Of a stretch of DNA of 64,000 bases, positions 1 through 6,897 are shown piece by piece (positions within the stretch are counted from its first letter, which is position 1; the number at the start of each line of letters is the position of its first letter). The notes below the pieces were generated by a model that did no database searches, was not told the origin of the DNA, and saw only the letters and a list, made by a program, of their open reading frames with translations. The stretch is from JTS-RE9 sp964649195. Its GTDB lineage: Bacteria > Planctomycetota > Phycisphaerae > Phycisphaerales > Phycisphaeraceae. The position numbers and the translations under genes are program-made. The stretch lies in NCBI GenBank assembly GCA_964649195.1, contig CAZYPK010000002.1, positions 21,316-85,315 of the forward strand. The letters are read 5' to 3'.

Positions 1-1050
1 ATCGGCGTGCTCTGGTCGGTGATTCGACCGCAGCTTCAGCCGGCGTTTCTGGCCGGGGCGATGCTGGTGATTCTGCATGTGGTGGCGGACTTCGGCGTGG
101 TCAGCCTGATGGGGTTTGACACGTTCAGCAGGCAACTGTGGACGATGTACAACACCTCCACCGCGCAGGAGACCGCCCCGGTGGCGATGCTGCTGCTGGG
201 GCTGGCCTGCATCTTCATCGCCATCGAGATGGCCTTCCTTCGCAAGATACGGCTGGACCGCGCGGGCATCGGGGTGGCGCGGAAGCAGGCGCTGTTTCGC
301 CTGGGATTCTGGCATGTTCCCGCTTTTCTTCTGTTCGCCATCATCCTGCTCATCAGCGTGATCGTGCCCGCCGGCACGGTGATCTACTGGTTCAGCCGGC
401 TGGAGAATCCGAAGATCATCAGCGATGTCTGGGTGGCGCTGGGCAAGTCGGTGCAGGGCAGCATCCCGGCGGCATTTTTCGCGACGCTGCTGGCGATACC
501 GATTGCGACGATGCGGGCGCGTTATCCCTCGAAGCGATCGTTCCTGCTCGAACGGTTGCCCTTCATCGGTTATGCCACGCCCGCGCTGGCTTTTGCCCTG
601 AGTCTGATCATGCTTTGCACGGCGGACTGGGTGCCTGACTGGTTTTTTCACATGACGTATCAGACGCTGCCGCTGCTGGTGTTTGCATACACGGTTCACT
701 TTCTGGCCGAGGCGGTGGGGCCGGTGCGGTCGAGCATGTACCTGGCGGGGCCGCGGCTGGAGGAGGCGTCGCGCTCGCTGGGCGCGGGGCGGGTGGAGAC
801 GTTTTTCCGGGTGACGCTGCCGGTGCTTCGGCATGGGCTGATCGTCAGCCTGGCCCTGGTGTTTCTATCATGTATGAAGGAGTTGCCGCTGACGATGCTG
901 CTGGCTCCGCCGAATTTTGAGACGCTGGCCAAGAACGTGTGGGGCTACACTGAGAATGTCGAGTTCGCCAAGGCCGCCCCGCACGCGCTGGCGATCCTGA
1001 TCTTCTCCGCGGCGTTTGTGGGCGTGCTGCTGATGGAAGGAAGGAAATAA
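1..1050 (+). CDS. ABC transporter permease, Fe(III)/FbpB type (5' end outside window)
   Basis: The frame is open from base 1 and no start is visible, so only the C-terminal part (about 349 codons) is present. It is a membrane permease of a binding-protein-dependent importer. The first ~75 codons look like the end of one permease domain. After a hydrophobic linker follows a complete second domain with about six membrane segments and the cytoplasmic EAA loop (E-E-A-x3-L-G at about nt 757-790) that docks the ATPase. Two fused permease domains are typical of Fe(III) transporters (FbpB/FutB) and also of ThiP-like proteins. The ATPase gene follows 144 bp downstream on the same strand, supporting one transport operon. 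The substrate is inferred; the binding protein is not in the window. Confidence 0.87.
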   Translation: MGVLWSVIRPQLQPAFLAGAMLVILHVVADFGVVSLMGFDTFSRQLWTMYNTSTAQETAPVAMLLLGLACIFIAIEMAFLRKIRLDRAGIGVARKQALFRLGFWHVPAFLLFAIILLISVIVPAGTVIYWFSRLENPKIISDVWVALGKSVQGSIPAAFFATLLAIPIATMRARYPSKRSFLLERLPFIGYATPALAFALSLIMLCTADWVPDWFFHMTYQTLPLLVFAYTVHFLAEAVGPVRSSMYLAGPRLEEASRSLGAGRVETFFRVTLPVLRHGLIVSLALVFLSCMKELPLTMLLAPPNFETLAKNVWGYTENVEFAKAAPHALAILIFSAAFVGVLLMEGRK

Positions 1051-1192
1051 GTTCCGGGTTTCGAGTTCCGAGTTCCGAGTTGAAAGGCAACGGGAGCCTG
1101 CAACTGAAAAAAGGGAACGGCCATAAAACCTGGAACTTGGAACTTGCAACACAAAACTCGGAACTCGGAACTCGAAACTCGGAACTTATTTG
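1045..1192. repeat. Inverted pair of GGAACTC heptanucleotide arrays
   Basis: Right after the permease stop codon, an array of degenerate 7-nt units (GTTCCGA type) runs from 1046 to 1082. Its reverse complement (GGAACTC type) runs from about 1147 to 1190. The arms match at nearly every base, including the permease TAA stop, so about 36 bp could pair around a ~70-nt loop. A shorter CTTGGAA/CTTGCAA run sits inside the loop at 1131-1147. The right arm ends 5 nt before the ATPase start codon, so the structure occupies the whole permease-ATPase gap. Confidence 0.85.
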
Positions 1193-1194
1193 AA

Positions 1195-2262
1195 ATGTCT
1201 TCCCTCCTCCGAATCCGTCACCTCACCAAACGCTTTGGCGCCGAGGGTGCGCCGGTGGTGGATGATGTCGGCTTCGAAGTCGAGCAGGGCGAGATTCTCG
1301 TGCTCCTGGGGCCATCCGGCTGCGGCAAGACCACCACGCTGCGCCTGATCGCCGGTTTCGAGAACGCGGACCACGGCTACATCGTCATCGACAACCGCCT
1401 GCTCACCGTCACGCCCGGCTGCGGCGGGGCGCCGGGTCTCAAGCCTGTCCACCTGCGGCCTGAAAAACGCGGCATCGGTTTCGTCTTCCAGGACTACGCC
1501 CTCTTCCCGCATCTCTCCGTCCTGAAAAACACCATGTACGGCCTGCGCGGCTCGTGGTTCACACGCAAGGCCCGCGCCCTCGAAGCCCTGCAAATGGTCG
1601 GCATGACCGACTTCGCCCACCGCAAACCGCAGACGCTTTCCGGCGGTCAGCAGCAGCGCGTGGCGCTGGCGCGCTCCATGGCGCCGGCGCCCAAACTCAT
1701 CCTGCTCGATGAACCGTTCAGCAATCTCGATGCGGGCCTGCGCGAAGCGACAAGACAGGAAGTGCGGAAGCTGCTTCACGAACAGAAAATGGCGGCGATC
1801 CTGGTCACGCACGATCAGGAGGAGGCCCTGAGCTTCGGCGATCGCGTGGCGGTGATGAACCAGGGCAGGATCGAACAGATCGGCTCGCCGGTGGAGGTCT
1901 ATGAGAAACCCGCCACGACATTTGTCGCCGGTTTTCTGGGCAAAACCAACCTGCTGCGCGTGCAGGCGCAGGATGGCGTCGCCTCTTCGCCGGTGGGCCT
2001 GCTCCGGCTCAACCGCGCCGCGACGGGCGAGGTGATGGTCTCCATCCGGCCTGAGCATCTGAGCATTGCCGAGCAGCTCAACGGCCATGAGGGCCCGGGC
2101 ATCGGCCACATCGTCAGCCGCGACTTCCGGGGCCACGACCTGATCTTCCGCGTGAAAATCGGAAGCGAGACCTACACGGTACACACCGATTACCGCTGCC
2201 GGTTCGAGCCTGGCGATCGCGTGAGCATCAAGGCCGCCGAGCAGGCGGTGGTGGTGGGGTGA
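1195..2262 (+). CDS. ABC transporter ATP-binding protein, Fe(III)/FbpC type
   Basis: Energy-coupling ATPase for the permease upstream. Walker A is GPSGCGKT at residues 39-46, the Q-loop Gln lies near 99, the ABC signature LSGGQQQR at 148-155, Walker B ending LDEP at 171-174 and the H-loop His near 204. A TOBE-like C-terminal domain (about 280-350) is usual for CUT1/Fe(III) importers. Length 355 residues is normal for FbpC/PotA-like ATPases. The frame extends upstream to a TTG at 1144, but that segment is translated heptanucleotide repeat. The ATG at 1195 starts the conserved beta strand directly and is preferred, although no good Shine-Dalgarno is visible. Confidence 0.92.
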   Translation: MSSLLRIRHLTKRFGAEGAPVVDDVGFEVEQGEILVLLGPSGCGKTTTLRLIAGFENADHGYIVIDNRLLTVTPGCGGAPGLKPVHLRPEKRGIGFVFQDYALFPHLSVLKNTMYGLRGSWFTRKARALEALQMVGMTDFAHRKPQTLSGGQQQRVALARSMAPAPKLILLDEPFSNLDAGLREATRQEVRKLLHEQKMAAILVTHDQEEALSFGDRVAVMNQGRIEQIGSPVEVYEKPATTFVAGFLGKTNLLRVQAQDGVASSPVGLLRLNRAATGEVMVSIRPEHLSIAEQLNGHEGPGIGHIVSRDFRGHDLIFRVKIGSETYTVHTDYRCRFEPGDRVSIKAAEQAVVVG

Positions 2263-2273
2263 AGTTTGAGAAG

Positions 2274-2413
2274 TTGGCTCGTGTACCCGCCGTGGCGCCA
2301 AGCCCGATGGCGAGGGCCGCCGAGCCGTCGGGGTATTCTGTGCGCGGCGCCGATACCCCGACGGCTCGGCGGCCCTCGCCATCGGGCTTGACACCACATT
2401 CGGTACATGAGCC
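2274..2413. repeat. Perfect 38-bp inverted repeat between convergent genes
   Basis: Bases 2299-2336 and 2353-2390 are exact reverse complements with a 16-nt spacer. An outer pair (about 2275-2286 and 2401-2412) also matches at 11 of 12 positions. The element lies between the stop of the ABC ATPase and the stop of truB. It could act as a bidirectional terminator, but its length, perfection and outer arms look more like a small palindromic mobile element; there is no T-run directly after either arm. Confidence 0.9.
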
Positions 2414-2463
2414 GAACATTGTTGTCGCTGATCAGGCACAAGACGACTTGCTGACATCATCCC

Positions 2464-3168
2464 TCACGCCGGCACCGGCAGCAGATCACTCTCGCTCACA
2501 GGCAGTTCCAGCCTCGCCTGGTCAAAGGCATTCTCCAGCGTATAAGGCCCGATGGCGGTTCGGCGCAGCGAGGCGAGGTGGCCGCCGGTGTTCAGGGCGA
2601 CGCCGAGGTCGCGGGCCAGGCTGCGGATGTAGGTGCCTTTGCCGCAGGTGATGACAAGGGTGGCGATGGGCCAGTCGTAGCCGAGGATTTCAATCGCATC
2701 GATGCGCACCTTGCGCGAGGGGAGGTTCACCGTTTCGCCGCGCCGGGCGAGTTTGTAGGCCCGCTGGCCATCGATGTGCAGGGCGCTGAAGGCGGGGGGC
2801 TTCTGATCGATCTCGCCGATGAAGCGAGGCAGCGCCTGCCTGAGCTGTTCAAGCGTCGGCGGTGACGCGACCATCACCTCTTCGCGCCGCCCTTCACGAT
2901 CATCGGTCGTGGTGAACGCTGAAAGATCGACCCCGGCTTCATAGACCTTGGTCAATCCCATCAGCGAGTCGATGATCTTCGTGGCCTTGCCCAGACAGCA
3001 GACGACGACACCGGTCGCCAGCGGATCGAGCGTGCCCGCGTGTCCCGCCTTGGCCCCGCCGGTGATCCGGCGAAGGCGGCGGACGATATCCATCGAACTC
3101 CAGCCCAACGGTTTGTCCACCACGAGCAGCCCGGTGAGCGAAGGATTGGCGTAGCGCGGGCGTCCCAA
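2464..3168 (-). CDS. truB: tRNA pseudouridine(55) synthase TruB
   Basis: Converts U55 in the T-loop of tRNAs to pseudouridine. The family motif GHAGTLDPLATG carries the catalytic Asp (residue 48 here). The KPLGWSS, RAYKLAR and GTYIRSLARDLG motifs follow in order. The start chosen is TTG at 3168, because AGGAGG lies 5 nt upstream (3174-3179 on the complement). A GTG at 3243 would add 25 poorly conserved residues. At 234 residues the protein is short: it has the catalytic domain but little of the C-terminal RNA-binding tail of the E. coli enzyme (about 314). It reads towards the ABC ATPase gene. Confidence 0.92.
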   Translation of the reverse strand: MGRPRYANPSLTGLLVVDKPLGWSSMDIVRRLRRITGGAKAGHAGTLDPLATGVVVCCLGKATKIIDSLMGLTKVYEAGVDLSAFTTTDDREGRREEVMVASPPTLEQLRQALPRFIGEIDQKPPAFSALHIDGQRAYKLARRGETVNLPSRKVRIDAIEILGYDWPIATLVITCGKGTYIRSLARDLGVALNTGGHLASLRRTAIGPYTLENAFDQARLELPVSESDLLPVPA

Positions 3169-3246
3169 GGAGGCCTCCTTTACATTGGCGGCAAAGCCAA
3201 TACCATACTTCACCCTGCCGCATCGTGAAGCGATGATGAGCACCCT

Positions 3247-3333
3247 GGAGCGGTGTCCGAGCGGCTGAAGGAACGCGACTGGAAATCGCGTGTGCGGGTA
3301 ACTGCACCGAGGGTTCGAATCCCTCCCGCTCCG
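3247..3333 (+). tRNA. tRNA-Ser (anticodon GGA)
   Basis: 87 nt with a 7-bp acceptor stem GGAGCGG/CCGCTCC, discriminator G and no encoded CCA. The anticodon loop is CTGGAAA with anticodon GGA (reads UCC/UCU). The long variable arm of type II tRNAs and the T-loop GGTTCGAATCC are clear. A run of five T follows at once and may serve as terminator. Confidence 0.96.
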
Positions 3334-3458
3334 TTTTTACTGGAAAAGATGCGAGAAACCGCCCTCGCCCGGCTCGCAAAGCCTCGCCGACCTCTTCCGG
3401 AGGCAGAGGTGGCGGACCACCGCCGCATGCGATGGCCCTGTCCGGTTGCAAACATTTC

Positions 3459-3487
3459 TTCTCATCGGGCCTCCTGCGATTTATAAT
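3459..3487 (+). promoter_or_regulatory. Sigma-70-like promoter for the EF-G-like gene
   Basis: A consensus -10 TATAAT at 3482-3487 follows a TTCTCA -35-like hexamer at 3459-3464 with a 17-bp spacer. It lies 80 bp upstream of the EF-G-like start codon. The -10 is perfect but the -35 matches only four of six positions. Confidence 0.5.
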
Positions 3488-3567
3488 GCAGCCATCTCAT
3501 CTGGCGTCGGCGCCGGGGGCCGGGGGTCCGGCGATTGCGAATTCGTGGTCCAACCCAAGGAGTTCCC

Positions 3568-5664
3568 ATGCCTGCCTACACCACCGCGGACATCCACAAC
3601 ATTGCCCTCATCGGTCAGAGTCACTCCGGCAAGACGAGTCTGACCGAAGCGTTACTGAAGGAAGCCGGAGCCATTCATCAGCTTGGACTCGTCGAGAAGG
3701 GCACGACCGTTTCCGATTTCACCGATGAAGAGAAGGAGCGTGGCGGTTCCATTTACAACGCCGTCGTTCACGCCGACTACCGGGGCAAACGGGTCAACAT
3801 CATCGATACGCCGGGGGCAGCGGATTTCGCGGGGCAGGCGCTCAGTGCGCTTCTTGCCGTCGAGACGGGCGTGCTGGTGATCAGCGCGACGGCCGGGCTT
3901 GATCCCAACACGCGCAGGCTGTTTGCCCGCGCTTTGGAGGCGAATGTCTGCCGGATGATTGTGATCAACAAGATCGATGCGCCCAATGTGGATCTTGAAC
4001 TGCTGATCACGTCGATTCAGGAAAGTCTGGGGCCTCAGTGCGTGCCGGTGAATTTGCCTGTGGATCATGGCCGGCGCATCGTCGATTGCTACAAGGCCCG
4101 CGAAGGGGCCAGCGATCTGGGGCCGGTGGCGGACTGGCACACGGCCATCGTCGATCGCGTCGTGGAGATGGATGACGCCTTGATGCAGACTTACCTCGAA
4201 CAGGGCGAAGTGGAGATCCAACACCTGCACGAACCCTTTGAAGCGGCGATGCGCGAGGGCCATCTGATTCCCATCTGTTTCACCAGCGCCCGCTCACATG
4301 CGGATCCGCAGGCCAATGTCGGCGTCAAAGAGTTTCTCGACTTCCTCATCGAACTGGCGCCCAATCCGCTCGAAGGCCGGATGCGGCATCTGATCAAACT
4401 GGGCGATCACTCAGGCAACGGCAACGGCAGCGCACTCACAGCGAGTGTCGCAGGCGAGGAACTTTCTTATGTTCCCGATCCCGGCAAGCCGGTGCTGGCC
4501 CACACCTTCAAAGTGGTCAACGACCGCTTCGGCAAGATGGGCGTGTTCCGCGTGCATCAGGGCACGGTGGCGAAGGACACGGTGCTTTATGTGGGCGATC
4601 ATCGCAAGCCGACGAAGATCGCGCATGTACACAGCGTACAGGGCAAGGATCATGCGGAGATCGACTGCGCCATTGCAGGCGACATCGCGGCGGCGTTGAA
4701 GATCGAGGAACTGGACCTTGGCGAAGTGCTTCATTCGCAGCCGACCGGCAAGATCAAACTGCAAAGCGAGAAATATCCGGAGCCGATGTACGGCCTGGCG
4801 GTCGAATCGAAAAAGCGAGGCGATGAACAGAAGGTCGCCGACGCCCTGCACAAACTCAAGAGCGAAGACCCGACGCTCAAGTTCGAGCGCAACAGCGTCA
4901 CCCACGAGCTGGTCATCCGCGGCATGGGCGAACAGCATCTGCGCATCATCCTGGACAAGATGAAGCACAAGTTCGGCATCGAGGTCGATACCCACCCGCC
5001 CAGGATCGCCTACAAGGAAACCATCCTCGGCAAGGCGGAAGGGCACCATCGTCACAAGAAACAGACCGGCGGCGCAGGACAGTTCGGCGAGGTCTATCTG
5101 CGCATCGAACCGACCGCGCGCGGGGCGGGCTTCGAGTATGTCGATGACACCTTCGGCGGCTCCATCCCGCGGCAATACATTCCCGCCATCGAGAAAGGCA
5201 TCCGCCAGGTGCTCGAACACGGCTGCGTGGCGGGCCACCCGATGCAGGACATCAAGGTGACGGTGTATGACGGGAAGTACCACGATGTCGATTCGAAGGA
5301 AGTGGCCTTCATCGCGGCGGGAAAGAAGGCGTTCATGGATGCGGTGGGCAAGGCGAAGCCGGTCATTCTTGAACCGATCGTCATGATCGAAGTCACCGTG
5401 CCTCAGCGTTACATGGGCGACATCACCGGCGATCTCTCCGGCAAGCGCGGCAGAGTGCAGGGCACCGACATGCTCAGCGGCGACCTGGCCGTGATCAAGG
5501 CGCTGGTACCGCTCTCGGAAGTCGCCAACTATCAGAACCAACTCAAAAGCGTCACCGGCGGCCAAGGTTCGTACTCGATGGAACTGAGCCATTACGATCC
5601 GGTGCCCGGCCACGTGCAGACGCAGATCATCGCCCAGTACAAACCGAGAGCGGAGGAAGATTGA
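3568..5664 (+). CDS. Elongation factor G-like translational GTPase (EF-G2 type)
   Basis: Ribosome-associated GTPase of the EF-G family, 698 residues with the usual five-domain length. G1 is GQSHSGKT (16-23), G3 is DTPG (80-83), G4 is NKID (134-137) and G5 lies around 240. The switch I region reads EKERGGSIYNA and G3 is followed by AADF instead of the HVDF of canonical EF-G. These changes place it in the EF-G-like paralogue (EF-G2) branch rather than with the housekeeping translocase. AAGGAG at 3557-3562 sets the ATG at 3568. Its exact role is unknown; paralogues are known in translocation-only, recycling-only or stress roles. Confidence 0.9.
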   Translation: MPAYTTADIHNIALIGQSHSGKTSLTEALLKEAGAIHQLGLVEKGTTVSDFTDEEKERGGSIYNAVVHADYRGKRVNIIDTPGAADFAGQALSALLAVETGVLVISATAGLDPNTRRLFARALEANVCRMIVINKIDAPNVDLELLITSIQESLGPQCVPVNLPVDHGRRIVDCYKAREGASDLGPVADWHTAIVDRVVEMDDALMQTYLEQGEVEIQHLHEPFEAAMREGHLIPICFTSARSHADPQANVGVKEFLDFLIELAPNPLEGRMRHLIKLGDHSGNGNGSALTASVAGEELSYVPDPGKPVLAHTFKVVNDRFGKMGVFRVHQGTVAKDTVLYVGDHRKPTKIAHVHSVQGKDHAEIDCAIAGDIAAALKIEELDLGEVLHSQPTGKIKLQSEKYPEPMYGLAVESKKRGDEQKVADALHKLKSEDPTLKFERNSVTHELVIRGMGEQHLRIILDKMKHKFGIEVDTHPPRIAYKETILGKAEGHHRHKKQTGGAGQFGEVYLRIEPTARGAGFEYVDDTFGGSIPRQYIPAIEKGIRQVLEHGCVAGHPMQDIKVTVYDGKYHDVDSKEVAFIAAGKKAFMDAVGKAKPVILEPIVMIEVTVPQRYMGDITGDLSGKRGRVQGTDMLSGDLAVIKALVPLSEVANYQNQLKSVTGGQGSYSMELSHYDPVPGHVQTQIIAQYKPRAEED

Positions 5665-5689
5665 ATTGCAAAGAGACAGGGGATATCGC

Positions 5690-5786
5690 AGCCGCAGCGT
5701 CCTCGCTGCGCGTCTGCCAATAAGCAATAAGCAATCACCAATAAATAATAACCAATGTTTTCCGTTCCCTGTCTCCCGTCCCCTGC
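5690..5786. repeat. Composite repeat: half REP-like unit, CAATAAG and CTGTCCC heptads
   Basis: Between the convergent EF-G-like and metF genes lie, in order, one arm of the GCAGCG REP-like palindrome (5690-5712), a CAATAAG/CAATCAC 7-nt array (5717-5755) and CTGTCCC-type heptads (5762-5785). The last heptad ends about 4 bp from the metF stop. The same composite occurs near 30.2, 34.2 and 36.6 kb. Confidence 0.82.
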
Positions 5787-5789
5787 ATC

Positions 5790-6704
5790 TCACCGCAGTC
5801 CCGTGCTGTCGCGCAACCCCAGGCTGTGATAAATCTGCCTCGTGCCATCGCTCTTGTTGAGCGTGTAGAAGTGGATGCCTCGCACCTGATGATCGATCAG
5901 GTCGCGGCACTGCTCGGTGGCCCAGTGCAGGCCGACGCGCTCGACGGCCTCGGTGTCATCGCCGGCGCGGAGCAGCGCCTTGAGCAGCGGGGCGGGGAAG
6001 CGGACCCCGGCGGCAAACTCCGCCATGCGCTTCATGCCGCTGATGCTGCCCACCGGCATGATGCCCGCGAGGATCGGCGCCTTGATGCCCGCCAGTTCGC
6101 AGCGATCGCGGAAGTCGTAGAAGTCGCGGTTGTCGAAAAAAAGCTGCGTGCAGATGTAATCCGCCCCGGCGTCGATCTTCGCCTTGAGATGATCCATCTC
6201 GACGAGACGATTGGGCGTCGCCGGATGCCCTTCGGGAAAGCCGGCGACCCCGATGCCGAAGCCGCGCCGGTCGGCATGGGCGCCGCTGTCATTGAATCGG
6301 CGGATGAAGGCGACCAGATCGGCCGCGTGACGGAACGCATCCCTGGAGCGGTCCCAGTCGCCCCGCTCACGCGGCGGATCGCCGCCCAGCGCGAGAATGT
6401 TGCTCACGTTGGCCGTCGCATACCGCTGAAGAATTTCCCGGATGTCCGCCTCCTGATGGCAGACGCAGGTCAGGTGCGGAATCGGATCGAGCGAGGTCGT
6501 CCGCTTGATGCGCACGACCAGATCGTGCGTCATCTCGCGGGTCGATCCGCCTGCCCCGTAGGTCACGGAAACAAACGCAGGCTTGAGCTCTTCAAGCTGC
6601 GTGATGTTCTCGAACAACGCCTCCGCCCCTTGCGCGGTTTTGGGCGGGAAGAACTCGAAGGAGCAGGTCGTCTGAGCCTGGTTGAGAATGTCCTGAATAT
6701 GCAT
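5790..6704 (-). CDS. metF: Methylenetetrahydrofolate reductase
   Basis: FAD enzyme reducing 5,10-methylene-THF to 5-methyl-THF, the methyl donor for methionine synthesis. The N-terminal SFEFFPPK motif (15-22) carries the family's conserved Glu, followed by SVTYGAGGS, a LALGGDPP segment and the PAFPEGH-like loop (here VAGFPEGHP). The 304-residue length equals that of bacterial single-domain MetF. The TIM-barrel core is complete. It stands alone, divergent from the sulfatase. Confidence 0.95.
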   Translation of the reverse strand: MHIQDILNQAQTTCSFEFFPPKTAQGAEALFENITQLEELKPAFVSVTYGAGGSTREMTHDLVVRIKRTTSLDPIPHLTCVCHQEADIREILQRYATANVSNILALGGDPPRERGDWDRSRDAFRHAADLVAFIRRFNDSGAHADRRGFGIGVAGFPEGHPATPNRLVEMDHLKAKIDAGADYICTQLFFDNRDFYDFRDRCELAGIKAPILAGIMPVGSISGMKRMAEFAAGVRFPAPLLKALLRAGDDTEAVERVGLHWATEQCRDLIDHQVRGIHFYTLNKSDGTRQIYHSLGLRDSTGLR

Positions 6705-6752
6705 GGCTGGAGAATGTTATCGGAAAACGAAGGGGGGCAGGATGACTTGGGA

Positions 6753-6795
6753 GCAAGAGGAGCCGGAGGAGCCGGAGGAGCCGAGAGAGCCGAGG
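6753..6795. repeat. Short GGAGCCGGA tandem repeat
   Basis: About four degenerate copies of a 9-nt GGAGCCGGA unit in the metF-sulfatase divergent gap. A short GC-rich segment ending AGCCCCAGCCACCC (6811-6824) follows and resembles the right arm of the inverted repeat at 9079-9197. Confidence 0.6.
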
Positions 6796-6897
6796 CTTGC
6801 GTAAAGCTCCAGCCCCAGCCACCCGGACGGTATGATGAAAGTGCGTTCATGAGCGAGGTTTTCGATGAACAAGATGTCTGAATCAACGGAGGTTTCA

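Noticed and set aside
2299..2390. Ordinary rho-independent terminator
   Set aside because: The stem is 38 bp, the loop 16 nt, and neither side has a T-run.
3210..3455. Small minus-strand ORF over tRNA-Ser(GGA)
   Set aside because: Its GGIRTL-type peptide is the typical false translation of a tRNA-Ser gene.
4411..5910. 499-codon frame antisense to the EF-G-like gene
   Set aside because: Shadow of codon bias; no family motif, and the plus-strand gene is unambiguous.
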